In this document: in pieces, positions 22,893 to 36,535 of the stretch
How the letters are laid out: the number at the start of each line of letters is the position of its first letter
Numbering within the stretch: the stretch's first letter is position 1
NCBI GenBank assembly: GCA_045837725.1
Contig: JBEWZL010000300.1
Span: 248,001-312,000 of the forward strand
Direction of reading: 5' to 3'
Length of the DNA: 64,000 nt
Origin: Vermamoeba vermiformis
Taxonomy: Eukaryota; Tubulinea; Echinamoebida
Program-made: the position numbers and the translations under genes
Notes under the pieces: generated by a model
What the model saw: only the letters and a program-made list of their open reading frames with translations
The model's database searches: none
What the model was told of the DNA's origin: nothing

Positions 22893-25800
22893 ATGGGATC
22901 CAACCACTCGAAAGAAACAGATATTAATGAAGAACGCAAATATCACACAAGTGAAGGCGAAGAAGCGCGCTCCGATGGCGAATTCGCCGAAGAATATGAA
23001 GAAGAGAAGATCCAAGAAGAGGATAAGCAAATTGAAGCAAAATTGACCGACCACCTCGGTAAAACATGCAAGGTAAGACAATTGTGTATGTTATTATATT
23101 AATGACACCGTTTCGTAGGTTATGATTGTTAATTGGACGACTTTTACTTGGGATTTGATCAGCTGTCACGCACACCACGGACACTTTATCGATTTACCTG
23201 CTAAAATGCTCAAGGTAAGCGATTACTAATGAAGTAGTACATCGCACAACTAACAGTGCCTTAGCCACGCGAGCGTACCATCTGCGCTACGTCTTCAGCA
23301 ACGTTCTTTACAGGCACATCTGGAACCTTGGTGTACAGACCAAATGTGCCCACTGCAGCTGAACCTATTCAATTTGAATTATATTGGACGGTGCCCTTTA
23401 CTGGCAAACCTCGATTCACTTACAAAGCACCCACAGAATTTAGGTAAGAGTGGATTTAAGGCGGTCTAAAACTGCCCCTTTTAATTGCAACAACATTAAC
23501 CCTGTCATGAATAGCGTCGAGATTGCACTGCGCAAAGATTATACAGAAGCCAATGCCTCGATTTCATTTTATATTACAGAGATGTCTCTGATCGGTAAGC
23601 AGATCTTCAACACTTCTCGCAGTGCAGTCCTAACTAACACTAACTAACGCTCTTATTCAGAGGGCAAGTCCATACCATTCTCCATGCTCGAAAGACTTAC
23701 TCAAGTGACGTACTTTGATCGTCGCGAGTTGAAGCTCTTATATCGTGCCTTTATGCGAGCAGTGGCTCCTGAACGCAGCATTTCACCAGATCTGTTCCGC
23801 AGAATATTCCCTGAGTTCGATAACCCTCAATTGTTACGATCTGTGTTCAATACATTCGATGTACGAGAGCGCGCAGATGACGAGATCTCCTTTTCAGAAT
23901 TCGTCGAAGTACTCTCCGTCATGGTGCGTGGCTCAATGAGCGAGCGTGCTCACTGTAAGTACTTCCTTAATGCTGCGACTATTATGCCCGAATTAATCAA
24001 TTTCAGTGGCTTTTCGTATTTGCGATCTGAACAAAGACGGCTCAGTTGAGCGCGAAGAAGTGATGCAAGTCTATCAGCAAGTAGTGCATGCCATGCACAA
24101 GTCAGGCATATCGACTGAGAGCTACAGTGATCCGAGAAACCTGGTCCGCAGCGTAAGTACTCTTTACAAGACTTAAACTCTGAAAGCGAAGAATTAATTC
24201 TTGGATCAGATCTTCAGAAAGCGTCGCGGCACCAGCGCAGCAACAACACCAACAGGCGGTCCTAAACACCGCCATCACTTTGACCACAAGCACCATCACC
24301 CCCAACAAGAAGGTCTGCCAGCACTTGGACCAGTGACCACTGACATTGAAGAGGGCTCAAAACCCAGTCGCCGTCAGAGATTAAAAGAGCGCTTAAAACA
24401 CCCGATGAGACGTCGAGACAAACCTGAGGATGCCGCGGACTTTTACGGCGATGAAGACACCGAAGATCTGCGTGATGAAGAGGACTTGTTAGACCAATAC
24501 GGCACTGACGAGAGCGATGAAGAGGAGGAAGAAGACGAGTACGAAGAGGACATGCCGCCCCTCGTGTCGTCAGCGGTGCGCGAGGGCCACGACAGCACCT
24601 TCTACAACGAGGAGCTGAGTCGTGACGAGTTCATTGCACGGGCCAAGCGCGATCCTGACTACTTGGAGTGCTTTGGTCTCTTCGACTACTTTTACAATCG
24701 CATTGTGGCCCCGATTGAGCGCGAGGCCGAGAAGGTGACCAATCCCGAGATGAAGGGCTGGCTGTTGAAAGAGCGCCGTGAAGCAGTGGTCAAATTAGTG
24801 AAAAATCATCCGAAGCGTGACCGATATTGGTTTGAGCTGCGCAGTGGATTTGTGGCTTATTATGACACTCAACGCGTAAGTATAACTATCACATAGTACT
24901 TGCGGCCCTCATACTAATAATAATTAGTCCCAAATACCTAAGAATGTCATCAACTTGACCTCGGCTACAATCAAAGAAGGCACAGGACTTGATTTCAAAG
25001 TCACTGCTGGCAATTGGAGCCGCACTTTGTATGCACGCGACATGGAGACCAAGACAATTTGGGTCAATGCCTTCCGAGCCAATATCAAGGGCTTGCACCG
25101 CTACAAGTCATTTGCACCTGAGCGCAACAACATCACCTGCGAGTGGTTCGTCAACGGCAAAGAGTACTTCGATGCGCTCGTGCCTGCCTTGCTCAAGGCC
25201 AAACGACGAGTGTACATTGCAGACTGGTCCTTGGCCCCGTACCTGTTCTTGAAGCGATCAGTGCCCTTAGACTTGAAAGAGCGACTCGACAACGTGTTGA
25301 TTGAGATCGCCAAGAAGGGCGTCAAGGTGTTTGTGATCGTTTGGAATGCTCCCAAGTACGCCTATGACTTACGACCAAAGGCTTCAGCTCAGTATCTGAA
25401 CGAGGCCCACAAGAACATCTACATGCTGGCACATCCCAATCGCATCTCATTGTGGACTCATCATCAGAAGTTCGTGGTAATAGATGAAGAGATTGCCTTT
25501 TTGGGCGGCATTGATCTGTGTTATGGCCGCTACGAAGACAGCCGTTACCTCGTGACAGATCCGAACCAGACAGTCTACCCTGGACGAGACTACCAAAACG
25601 TAAATCACGTCACGGAAGCCAATGGCCCCGCTTTGGTTGAGGTCGTTGATCGTTCTAAAATGCCGCGCATGCCTTGGCACGACATTCAAATCAAGGTCGA
25701 GGGTCTCTGTGCTTATGGTAAGGCAATGACAATTACGAAATGGCCATACTAATTCGTATTTCAGACATCGGCATAAACTTCATTCAACGCTGGAATCATG

Positions 25801-27600
25801 CATTGAAGACAGGCAGTGAAATCTCTGTCAAAAAGGCGCCCTTCTTGATGCCACTCTCACTAGGCCGCACAGTGAATGTCACGGACTTGATTGGCCCCTC
25901 AGCTCTCCGATCTGATGAAATTTTCACGCCTCGTCCTGAGACAAAAAACCTCAATGTTTTGCTGCCTCAGAACACTAACGTCAAAGACAAGAGCACCGAT
26001 GAAGTTATTCCACCTCCTGTTGCATCCGTCCCTGCAGATCAAATTGACTTGAACGCAAGTGTTGAGAATGCTGAAGTGCGCAAGATTCGTGAGAGCATCA
26101 AAGCAGACATGAAAGGAGAGCGTGAGAGCATTGTCACCAAGGTCGAAGATCCACACATCGAGCACGAGTTCACGGCAGCTGATGTCGCTGATGAAATTGC
26201 CGCACGCATTCAAACCGGACTTGAAAAGCGAGCTGCTGCTGCGGAGACCAAAGAACGCTTGCACTTGAACAACTCGCTCACCATGTCTGACGAGACTGAC
26301 GGTCCCAGCACATCAGCAATCTCACCCGTGCCCAACAAGGAGTTGGCCAAGAGTAACAACAACAACAAAACTGCCCCGAAAGACGTGCACAAAGTATCCC
26401 TGGTAACCGAGAAAGCGCGTGACTTGACTGTGAACATTGCCATCGGTCAGATCGACAAGAACAGAGAACCGTCGGTTGATATCACTACTGAAACGACGCG
26501 CAATATTCGCGTGGTCAAGGCGCGTTCAGATGAGGTCGTGGTGCCCGAGAAGACTGGTCCCATGCGCGTACAAATCACGCGCTCAGTGGCACATTGGTCT
26601 GCTGGTGTCACGCACCCCGAGTCATCCATCCACCACGCCATGCTGTCTGCAATCACTAACGCCAAGAAGTTCATTTACATTGGCAATCAGTACTTCATCT
26701 CATCGATCAACAGACCCTCGCCCAAGAACAGAATTCTCAAAGCGCTGCATCGTCGCATCTCAGAGGCCATTCGCAAGAACGAGAACTTCAAAGTCGTGGT
26801 GGTCCTGCCCGTCTATCCCTCTGGTGATCTCAACAGTCCCACGACGACATTTATCATTCAATATGTCTTCAAGTCGATTGTTCGATTCAAGGGTTCGTTG
26901 CTCGACAGATTGCAGCGCGAGTTCCCTCTGGTAGATCTGGAGCAGTACATCACCTTCCATGCTTTACGTTCTTGGGGTGTGTTGAACGGCAAGCCAGTCA
27001 CAGAACAGGTCTACGTGCATGCAAAGATTATGATCGTCGATGACCGCACCCTCCTTGTTGGCTCTGCAAATATCAACGACAGATCCCTCCGCGGTACTCG
27101 TGACAGCGAGATCTGCGGCGTGGTGGAAGAAGAAGAGGCCTATTGGATTGACTCTAAGATGGGCGGTGAGGACTGGAAGGTACGTTCATGAACGCAATGT
27201 ATTGTTGCAGCAGTCATGTACTAATAAGGCATGTTAGGTGTCACCCTTCGTACACAGCTTGCGATGTCGTTTGTGGTGCGACTATTTGGGCTTTACTGAC
27301 GTGAAAAAAGTGCAAGATCCGATCGAAGACCAGTTCTATCATCAGACTTGGCTACAGACTGCAAGAATGAACTCGAAGCTGTTCTTAGATGTGTTCAAAG
27401 TCCTACCTGACAACGTTCTGACGCTCTCCGACATTAAGAAGCTGGATGAAGGCATTGAATATGACTCCGATTTCCTCGTCAAGCTGAACCAGATCCGTGG
27501 CATTCTCGTGGAGTTCCCGAAAGACTTCTTGAGGGACGCAAATCTGGATCCAGGATTGCTCACCAAAGAGAGAATCTTGCCTAAGATCGTATTTATGTAA
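22893..27600 (+). CDS. EF-hand and PH-domain phospholipase D
   Basis: Hydrolyses phosphatidylcholine to phosphatidic acid. About ten exons encode roughly 1,400 aa. The start MGSNHSK fits N-myristoylation, followed by an acidic region. A beta-rich region of about 150 residues precedes two EF-hands: a weak one (FDVRERADDEISFSEF) and a canonical loop (DLNKDGSVEREE). After a very acidic, basic-flanked linker comes a PH domain (GWLLKERREAVVK, RDRYWFELRSGFVAYYD). The catalytic pair is complete: HHQKFVVID near residue 720, and YVHAKIMIVDD followed by LVGSANINDRS near 1,235. The HKD motifs are separated by a low-complexity insert of about 250 residues. Calcium-controlled, membrane-tethered PLD activity is inferred from the domains. 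Confidence 0.9.
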
Positions 27601-27733
27601 TTTTTATCGTATTAAATGTAAATAAATAGATTAGCTTAGATTGCCTGTCGTGTACTGACGTCAGAATTCATTTTTATTATCCGAGCAGACATACAAACAC
27701 GACATTTACTTATTATAGCATTCGTCGGTCACA

Positions 27734-28884
27734 ATGAATATGTTTTCTAATTTGACCGCTAATAACACCTGGCTGTTCCCTCTCTCTCGGTTGTGTAATG
27801 CTTGCAAAAACGGGGATTTGGAAACAGTCAAAAAGTTAGCTACTACTAAGAACGTAAATGACAAGGGTTGGATGGGATGGCCACCAATTATCAAAGGTAT
27901 GATTTATTTGTCTCCTTGTAAATGATCCAAAATAATTTCTAAAATTGTAATAAATCGAAACGCGGTGATTATCAACGTATCACCAATGAATCGACAATTA
28001 AAAAACGTTACTAACTTATTTTATTTTACAGCTGCTGAAGGAGCTCATCTGGATGTCGTGCAGTTTCTCGTTAATGACCTACAAGCGGATGTGAACAACG
28101 CAGACTCAAACAAACAAACTTCATTGCACGTACTCGCTGGAGTTGAGCGCGAGACCCAGCGACACATTCAGACCATGTCGTTCTTGCTCGAGAAAGGCGC
28201 TGATCCCAATGCCGAGGCCGATGATCAATACACACGTAAGGACTTGGTTATCGATTATACGACATTGCTAATATACCTAGCGCTACACATGGCCACGCTG
28301 AACAACAACATTGAGATGGTCAAATTGTTGTTGCAATACAAAGCCAATGTCAATGCTCAAAACCAAGACCAGTACACTGCCCTGCACACTGCTTATCGCT
28401 ACGGACTGCGCGAACTGATCGACATCTTGTTGCAACACGGTGCTGACACGACGATGTAAGTCACTAAAATTGACTAAAATGACACTTTGACACGTGATTA
28501 ACTCTTCCTCCTGTCACTCAGTAAGGACGGTCAAGGTTTGACACCGATTCAAGTCGCCCAAAAAGTGTCAAAGAACGTCACTGCCGCGCCTCCACCACCT
28601 GTCACCACGAGCCCTGAAAAGCCTGCCGAACAACCGACGAGCAACACCAGTGCTCCTTCCGCTGCTAACACCAACAAGCCAGTTGAAGCCAACCCTGTCA
28701 CACAAGAGACTAAAGTTGAAGCTGTCAAAGCAGAACCTGTCAAACAAGAACCTTCACCGAGTGCTGAAGACGACGAGGCTGCAAGGTTGCAACAAGAAAT
28801 TGAAAAAGAATTGCAAGATGTAAGTCACTCGTACTCTGATTTATTATGAGGCATCACAGGGCTAATATTTCTTTTTAGGTATAA
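27734..28884 (+). CDS. Ankyrin-repeat protein
   Basis: A small scaffold protein of about 270 aa. Four to five ankyrin repeats are visible: LCNACKNGDLETVKKLA, AAEGAHLDVVQFLVND, ALHMATLNNNIEMVKLLLQY and ALHTAYRYGLRELIDILLQH, with the usual N-A-x-D/N loops. The C-terminal third is low in complexity (proline, alanine, threonine and lysine-rich) and ends in a short coiled segment LQQEIEKELQDV. The last coding exon holds only two codons before the stop (28879-28884). Partner and role are not evident from sequence. Confidence 0.85.
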
Positions 28885-28971
28885 ATGAACTTTCACTGTA
28901 AATAAACCCTTTGAATAGAACTGATACGATCCCTGCATAACAATTGACCTGCACAATAACACTAGCGGAGG

Positions 28972-31050
28972 TCACTGAGGTCGCAACATCTTGTCAATGA
29001 TTGAACGCTCAATTATCAGCTGGTCCACACTCACAATGCTGCAAGTCACTTCAGTCGCTATTTGCAGCACACTGTGTTTGACCATATATGGTTCGACAAT
29101 CTCCGCTGCGAGCACATCTTGCACAATGTCGCCAGTGATACCATTCACTCCAGCATATCGATGACCTTTGCGGTGTTCACTGCGCAGTTTGGCAATCACA
29201 CTGACAGAGGTCTCAGTTAGACACGTGTCAAATGGCTGGATGATGCACTTACTTGACAGGTGTCACTCCAGCATTCGTGGCCAACACTGTCGGAACAACT
29301 TCGAGTGCCTCAATGTATGATAAGAATACTTCTCGCTTGAGACCCTATTTCCTAATTAGGCAAGTTCTATTATTAACCGATGATCATACCGTCATTTGTT
29401 CAGCGAGGGCACTCAATTTCAAAGCTATTTCAATCTCGCACGCGCCTGCCCCTGGTAACACCTATTATTCAAACGACGTTAGATGTTTTCATGAACGGCG
29501 CTATTTGACACGTGTCAAACAAAAGTACGAACCAATTGTTCGTGTCTCAAACTGGTTTCCAGTACTCGCAATGCATCGTGAAGATCAATCTCCACTGTTT
29601 GCAACAGTTCTCTGGTGGCAGCACTACCAAATAAGTCAATTGCTGTCAATCATTGAGATAGGACTAGTCCGCATACCATAACACGATTGAGGCATGAGCC
29701 GCGTGAGGGATGAAGAACAGCTGTTCAGTGTGTGACTTGTACGTGCTCAGATTTGACACTTTTGTCACGTGTCGCGCTGTGATGCGCGGCAAACACTTTG
29801 CAGATGTCACTTTGACACCTGTCACACTCGCTATTCGCAGCAATGAGTCACGCGACACGTGTTCAATAGCCATGCAGCCACGTGACTCCAGCACTGCACG
29901 TCCTCGAGCCGAAATTTCACCAGAGACCAGCACGAGTGTTATTCCTAATTTGGCAATGTTGTCAGTCACTCCTTGCCAGTAGTCAGTCTCTTGCGTGTCA
30001 TTGTAAACACGTGCCAACATGGAGACTGAGCTGACAGGCGTCGACTTGACAGCTGTCTCGTTGAATGTCAAGTCATCGGCGATGAGACACGCGCAGAACT
30101 CAGTTTGACACTCTGATCGTTGCCAGTCACGTGACTGAACTGACGTCTCACTGATTGACATGTCACGAGGTGTCACTTTGAGGTCTCCACGGAACACAAT
30201 GCCCGCACTCCAAAACGAGCACGTGATGTCCAGACCTGTCACATGCACCAGTGTCACGTCATGCTCCAATCTCACACGTGATTTGACACGTGTCACTTGC
30301 AGCATGCTGTCCACGGCCAATCTGGCCAGCAGATCTCGCCACAGTGCCACGTGTTTGGTGCGCAGTGCCGTGCCAGCCATCAACAGCATCCACCGCTGCA
30401 GCTCCTAAAATAGGTTAGCGCGATTGTGATTCACTGAACGATGTATACCTCGTGATCATTGGTATACGCGACAGCAAGACTGCGCAGTGTCTCTTGCGCG
30501 GTGCGATGTGCCGCGTGACAGGCCTCAATCACGGCGCGGAGATTGACAGTGTTCCGCAGTGCCAGTCTGGTGGCCAATTGCCGCAACAATTCGCCGCTGC
30601 ACAGTACCACACTCGTCGTGCCATCGCCCGCTGCACTGTCTTGCACACGTGCGGCTGCGAGGAGCAGTGTCGCTGCTGGATGTGTCACTGTGAGTGCATT
30701 CACCACTGTAGCACCGTCGTTGGTGAGTGTGTAACGATCAGTACGCGGGTCTATATTAATGAAGTCGTATTAATAAGCGGAAATTGAATAATAATTTGAA
30801 TTTAACGCAATAAATAATTGCTATTCATTGTACCACGCTGTTACGCACCTGCAATTAATTTCATGCGACTACGAGGTCCTAGTGTTGTTTTCACTACATC
30901 TGACACCGCTGTTACTGCACGCACATTCGACAAGAGCGCATCTCGACCAGTGAGCTGAAAAGTTTCTGGTCTAAGTACAGTTACGGCTCTAATGGGCGCT
31001 ATATTCGATGCGTTATCATCGTGCTCTTTGTTTGGTGCATGTGTTTGCAT
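28972..31050 (-). CDS. Group II chaperonin subunit, diverged CCT-delta-like
   Basis: A subunit of the cytosolic TRiC/CCT folding ring, closest to CCT4 (delta) from memory. TLTNDGATVVNAL and SAAGDGTTSVVLCSGELL are the ATP-site motifs. VLPGAGACEIEIALKLSALA matches the family's PGGGAxEIELA block, and EALEVVPTVLATNAGVTPV matches the delta C-terminal block. KLRSEHRKGHRYAGVN and EPYMVKHSVLQIATE end the protein. Two things are odd: the usual LGPKGMDK motif reads LGPRSRMK, and the apical domain is hardly recognisable. Introns in the last third carry the TGACAnnTGTCA palindrome. It could be the true delta subunit of a fast-evolving lineage or a specialised paralogue. Confidence 0.78.
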
Positions 31051-31143
31051 TGTTCGTCATGAATGAAATGAAATAATTGACTTTTAATTGTTTTTACTGA
31101 TGCACCTGGACACCACGCTCAGTCAGGCCTTATCATTTATATT

Positions 31144-32546
31144 ATGATATCTGAAAAAGACTTGACGTCGCTCAGGACGATATTGAATGAAGAGCGGTCT
31201 CTGAACGAGATCTCTGCTTCATTCCACAGGATATTTGCCAAATCCCGTTACGACCAATTCAATTTAGGTTGTACACTGCATATATTATTAGATGAAGAGT
31301 TATTACTGCCCAATGAGCGAATAGCAGCCCTATTTCTCTTGTACGATATTTATAAATTGGATCAGATCACCTCAAATCCATTCCTTATATTTTTCCTGGA
31401 TTTGATTCAAAGCGAAACATCTTCAATCAACGAAAAAAATATTATATTACAACTGCTAGGGCAGCCTAGTAAAGAGGTACGTAAAAATAAAAATTAATTA
31501 TTTAAAAATTCTACACGCATTTGTAGCACTTCACCATTGTAATTTAAGAACGAATATTAATGCAATACTATTGTAGTTATTAAAGAAAACAACGCGCGAA
31601 TATTTGTCAGATGTGCACACGACATTACTTGCAGCCCCGCGGGATCTGAATGTGCTGCGTCAGAGCACCACACAAGTGCCCTATGCTGGCACACCACTCA
31701 CTGCCCTCGCACTCTCACCGCGCCTCTACGTCACATACGACACACCCTCCACTGTCACTGCGGACGAGCTCACTTTCACGGCACTGCAACCGCACTGGGC
31801 TCGACCTGTGCCTGACCTGCTCGCATTCAGCGAGGACGAGGTAACACTACTGACACGTCTATATAGTGCCCTATACTCACCGTGACTTAGTTCGCGTGGT
31901 TGCCCCTCACACGCACCGTGCCGCAAGGTGCAGCGGATGTAGTGCCCGATGAGCGCGTGATACCAGCAGCGATCAGAGAGCTGTTAGTGAAGAGCTTCAA
32001 AGGCCCCTTGTTGCCCGCGCAGAGTCAGAAGCTGATCACGTGGCTGAACGATCACCCCACACTGGTCGGGGCGTGCGGTCTCGTGCCCAAGAAACTGCCA
32101 GAACTCGTCGAGCACAACACGAACATTGCGACTGAGTTCTTAATACTGCTCATGAACTCGTCGCAGATCACTGAGTACGTGCTGTGATTGTACTATTAGC
32201 ATGCATGGACTGAACTGACACGTGTCACAGGTACCTGTCAGAGCTGGTGAACATGGAGATGAACTGGCAGTCCATGGAAGTCGTGAACAAATTGACCACA
32301 ATGGTTGAACTGCCCACCGAGTTCATTCACTTGTACATCTCGAACTGCATCTCCACCTGCGAGAACACCAAGGACAAGTACTTGCAGAACAGACTCGTGC
32401 GACTCGTGTGCGTGTTCTTGGAGTCGCTGATTCGCAACAAGATCATTGACGTGAAAGATTTGTTCGTGGAAGTGCAGGCATTCTGCATCAACTTCAGCAA
32501 GATCAAAGAGGCTGCAGCACTGTTCAAGCTCTTGAAGCAGCAGTAG
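31144..32546 (+). CDS. CNOT11: CCR4-NOT complex subunit 11
   Basis: CNOT11 and CNOT10 form a module docked on the CNOT1 N-terminus in the mRNA deadenylase complex. The C-terminal domain is very close to the animal protein: [92 protein letters not shown] and [20 protein letters not shown]. The N-terminal half ([36 protein letters not shown]) is the less conserved helical part that binds CNOT10. Four exons; the last begins just after a TGACACGTGTCACAG intron end. Total about 400 aa. Confidence 0.94.
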
Positions 32547-32567
32547 GACCGATCATAGTAATAACAC

Positions 32568-32643
32568 GGGTCCTAGTGTCGGTGATTATGCACCTCGTGT
32601 GCAGTCACAGTGACACTAGGGCCCTCACTGGTACTCGCAGTGA
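32568..32643. repeat. Strong hairpin pair between convergent genes
   Basis: Outer arms GGGTCCTAGTGTC (32568-32580) and GACACTAGGGCCC (32612-32624) pair over 13 bp with one G-U. Inside, GTGA pairs with TCAC and TGCAC with GTGCA, making a long, nested stem. A second hairpin follows at once: TCACTG (32625-32630) with CAGTGA (32638-32643). It lies in the 179 bp between the CNOT11 and dCTP-deaminase-like stop codons, so both mRNAs could carry it in the 3' end. Confidence 0.8.
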
Positions 32644-32725
32644 ACTTGTATAGTCAGCATTGTACAGCGAATATAAATAGACGTAACACTATGGCACATG
32701 TTTATATCTACCTCTTCTGTACAGT

Positions 32726-33694
32726 TCAATGCGTCTGATGCAGCGCCAGCACTTCTTTGTCGCGGTACATGCGCGGCAACATGCTGTGCGGCTTCCAGTC
32801 CTGCATCAACTGTTTGACATCTGACGTCGTCTGGTACTTGCCCTCTTGTTCGTAGCTCTTGGCCACAATGCCTTCAGTGTCGAAGAATACAATCTGAGCC
32901 ACACGCCGTCCAACTACGAGTGGGATCGAGTAGTAGCGCGAGTTGTTTGTGATCTCCATTGTCCAACGATTGACATAGCTAGTTGGGCATTAGTAACGTA
33001 GTACAATGGTCATATCATGTATTAGATGCATACCCAACATCACCCCAGCCTGCGCACTTGCATACTTCAATGAAGTTGCGACCAAGGCTCGATCTAGCTT
33101 TCATCATCGTAGTGACCGAAGTGCGACCTTTAGATAGATGGCTTAACAACTGCTATGTGTTCCATATATGCATCACTTCGTACCTCCAATGAACTCATTC
33201 GTATGACCGAGAATTGTCTCGCCCGGTGAGATCCAAATGATACGATCGTCATCAGCAATGTTATCTAGCTTGATGCCTGTTCTCTTGCTCCACTCTGACA
33301 CTTTTTCTGCTTCTCTCAACTCACCCCACACGCGCTGAACCATTGTCTCGCTGAAGGGATTGTAGATGCCTGTTGCACAACGCAGTAAAGGGTTACACAA
33401 CGTAAATTACAATGACAATATTTTTTACCTTGTCCAGGCTCGGGGTTAGTCTCGCGATAATAATAGGGACCGAGTGTAACGTCTAGTTTGATAATTAATA
33501 AAAAATTATTACAAAAAAGAAAATTTATTTAATGCCCATGAGTCGGTGCAATTATAGGCGTACGTACCATATGAAGAAGTACTTAAGTTGTTGCGATTAA
33601 ATGGCTCGATAATAACTTTGCCTTGGTCTATGTATCGCAAAATAGCTTTGTCGCTCAACAAGCTTGTAACAGTTGGGTCTGTATTAGTTGCCAT
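32726..33694 (-). CDS. dCTP deaminase/dUTPase-superfamily protein
   Basis: Resembles bacterial and archaeal Dcd, a trimeric enzyme that deaminates dCTP to dUTP. MATNTDPTVTSLLSDKAILR and IIEPFNRNNLSTSSYDVTLG match the family start, with the conserved SYDVxLG. The catalytic core is KARSSLGRNF (the RSSLxR block), GWGDVGYVNRWTMEITNNS with the conserved glutamate, and VVGRRVAQIVFFD. Length is about 250 aa, somewhat over the bacterial 190, because of an insertion around residues 60-100. Dcd-like proteins occur in some fungi and protists; a bacterial or archaeal origin is likely. Start at the first ATG; four to five exons. Confidence 0.82.
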
Positions 33695-33836
33695 TATTAT
33701 ACAATTATCTACAGTGGTATTCTACTCGAAGTATTCGAAAAATTAATTTGAAAAATTAACCAATTTTTGGCGGGCTGACGACAGGTTTCACCACAAAACA
33801 TTTATTGTACAATTATCGAGCAACTAATATCACCCC

Positions 33837-36403
<2,567 letters not shown>

Positions 36404-36535
36404 TTTACAAAGTGCTAATCTGATGTGGTAGCTCGTAGATTACCACTTGTGCAACTAAATTTGGGAAAGCTCTTTGACGGCTTGACGTGTGACCTTAGTA
36501 CATTGACAATTCTTATTTATGAGTGTACATATCAC

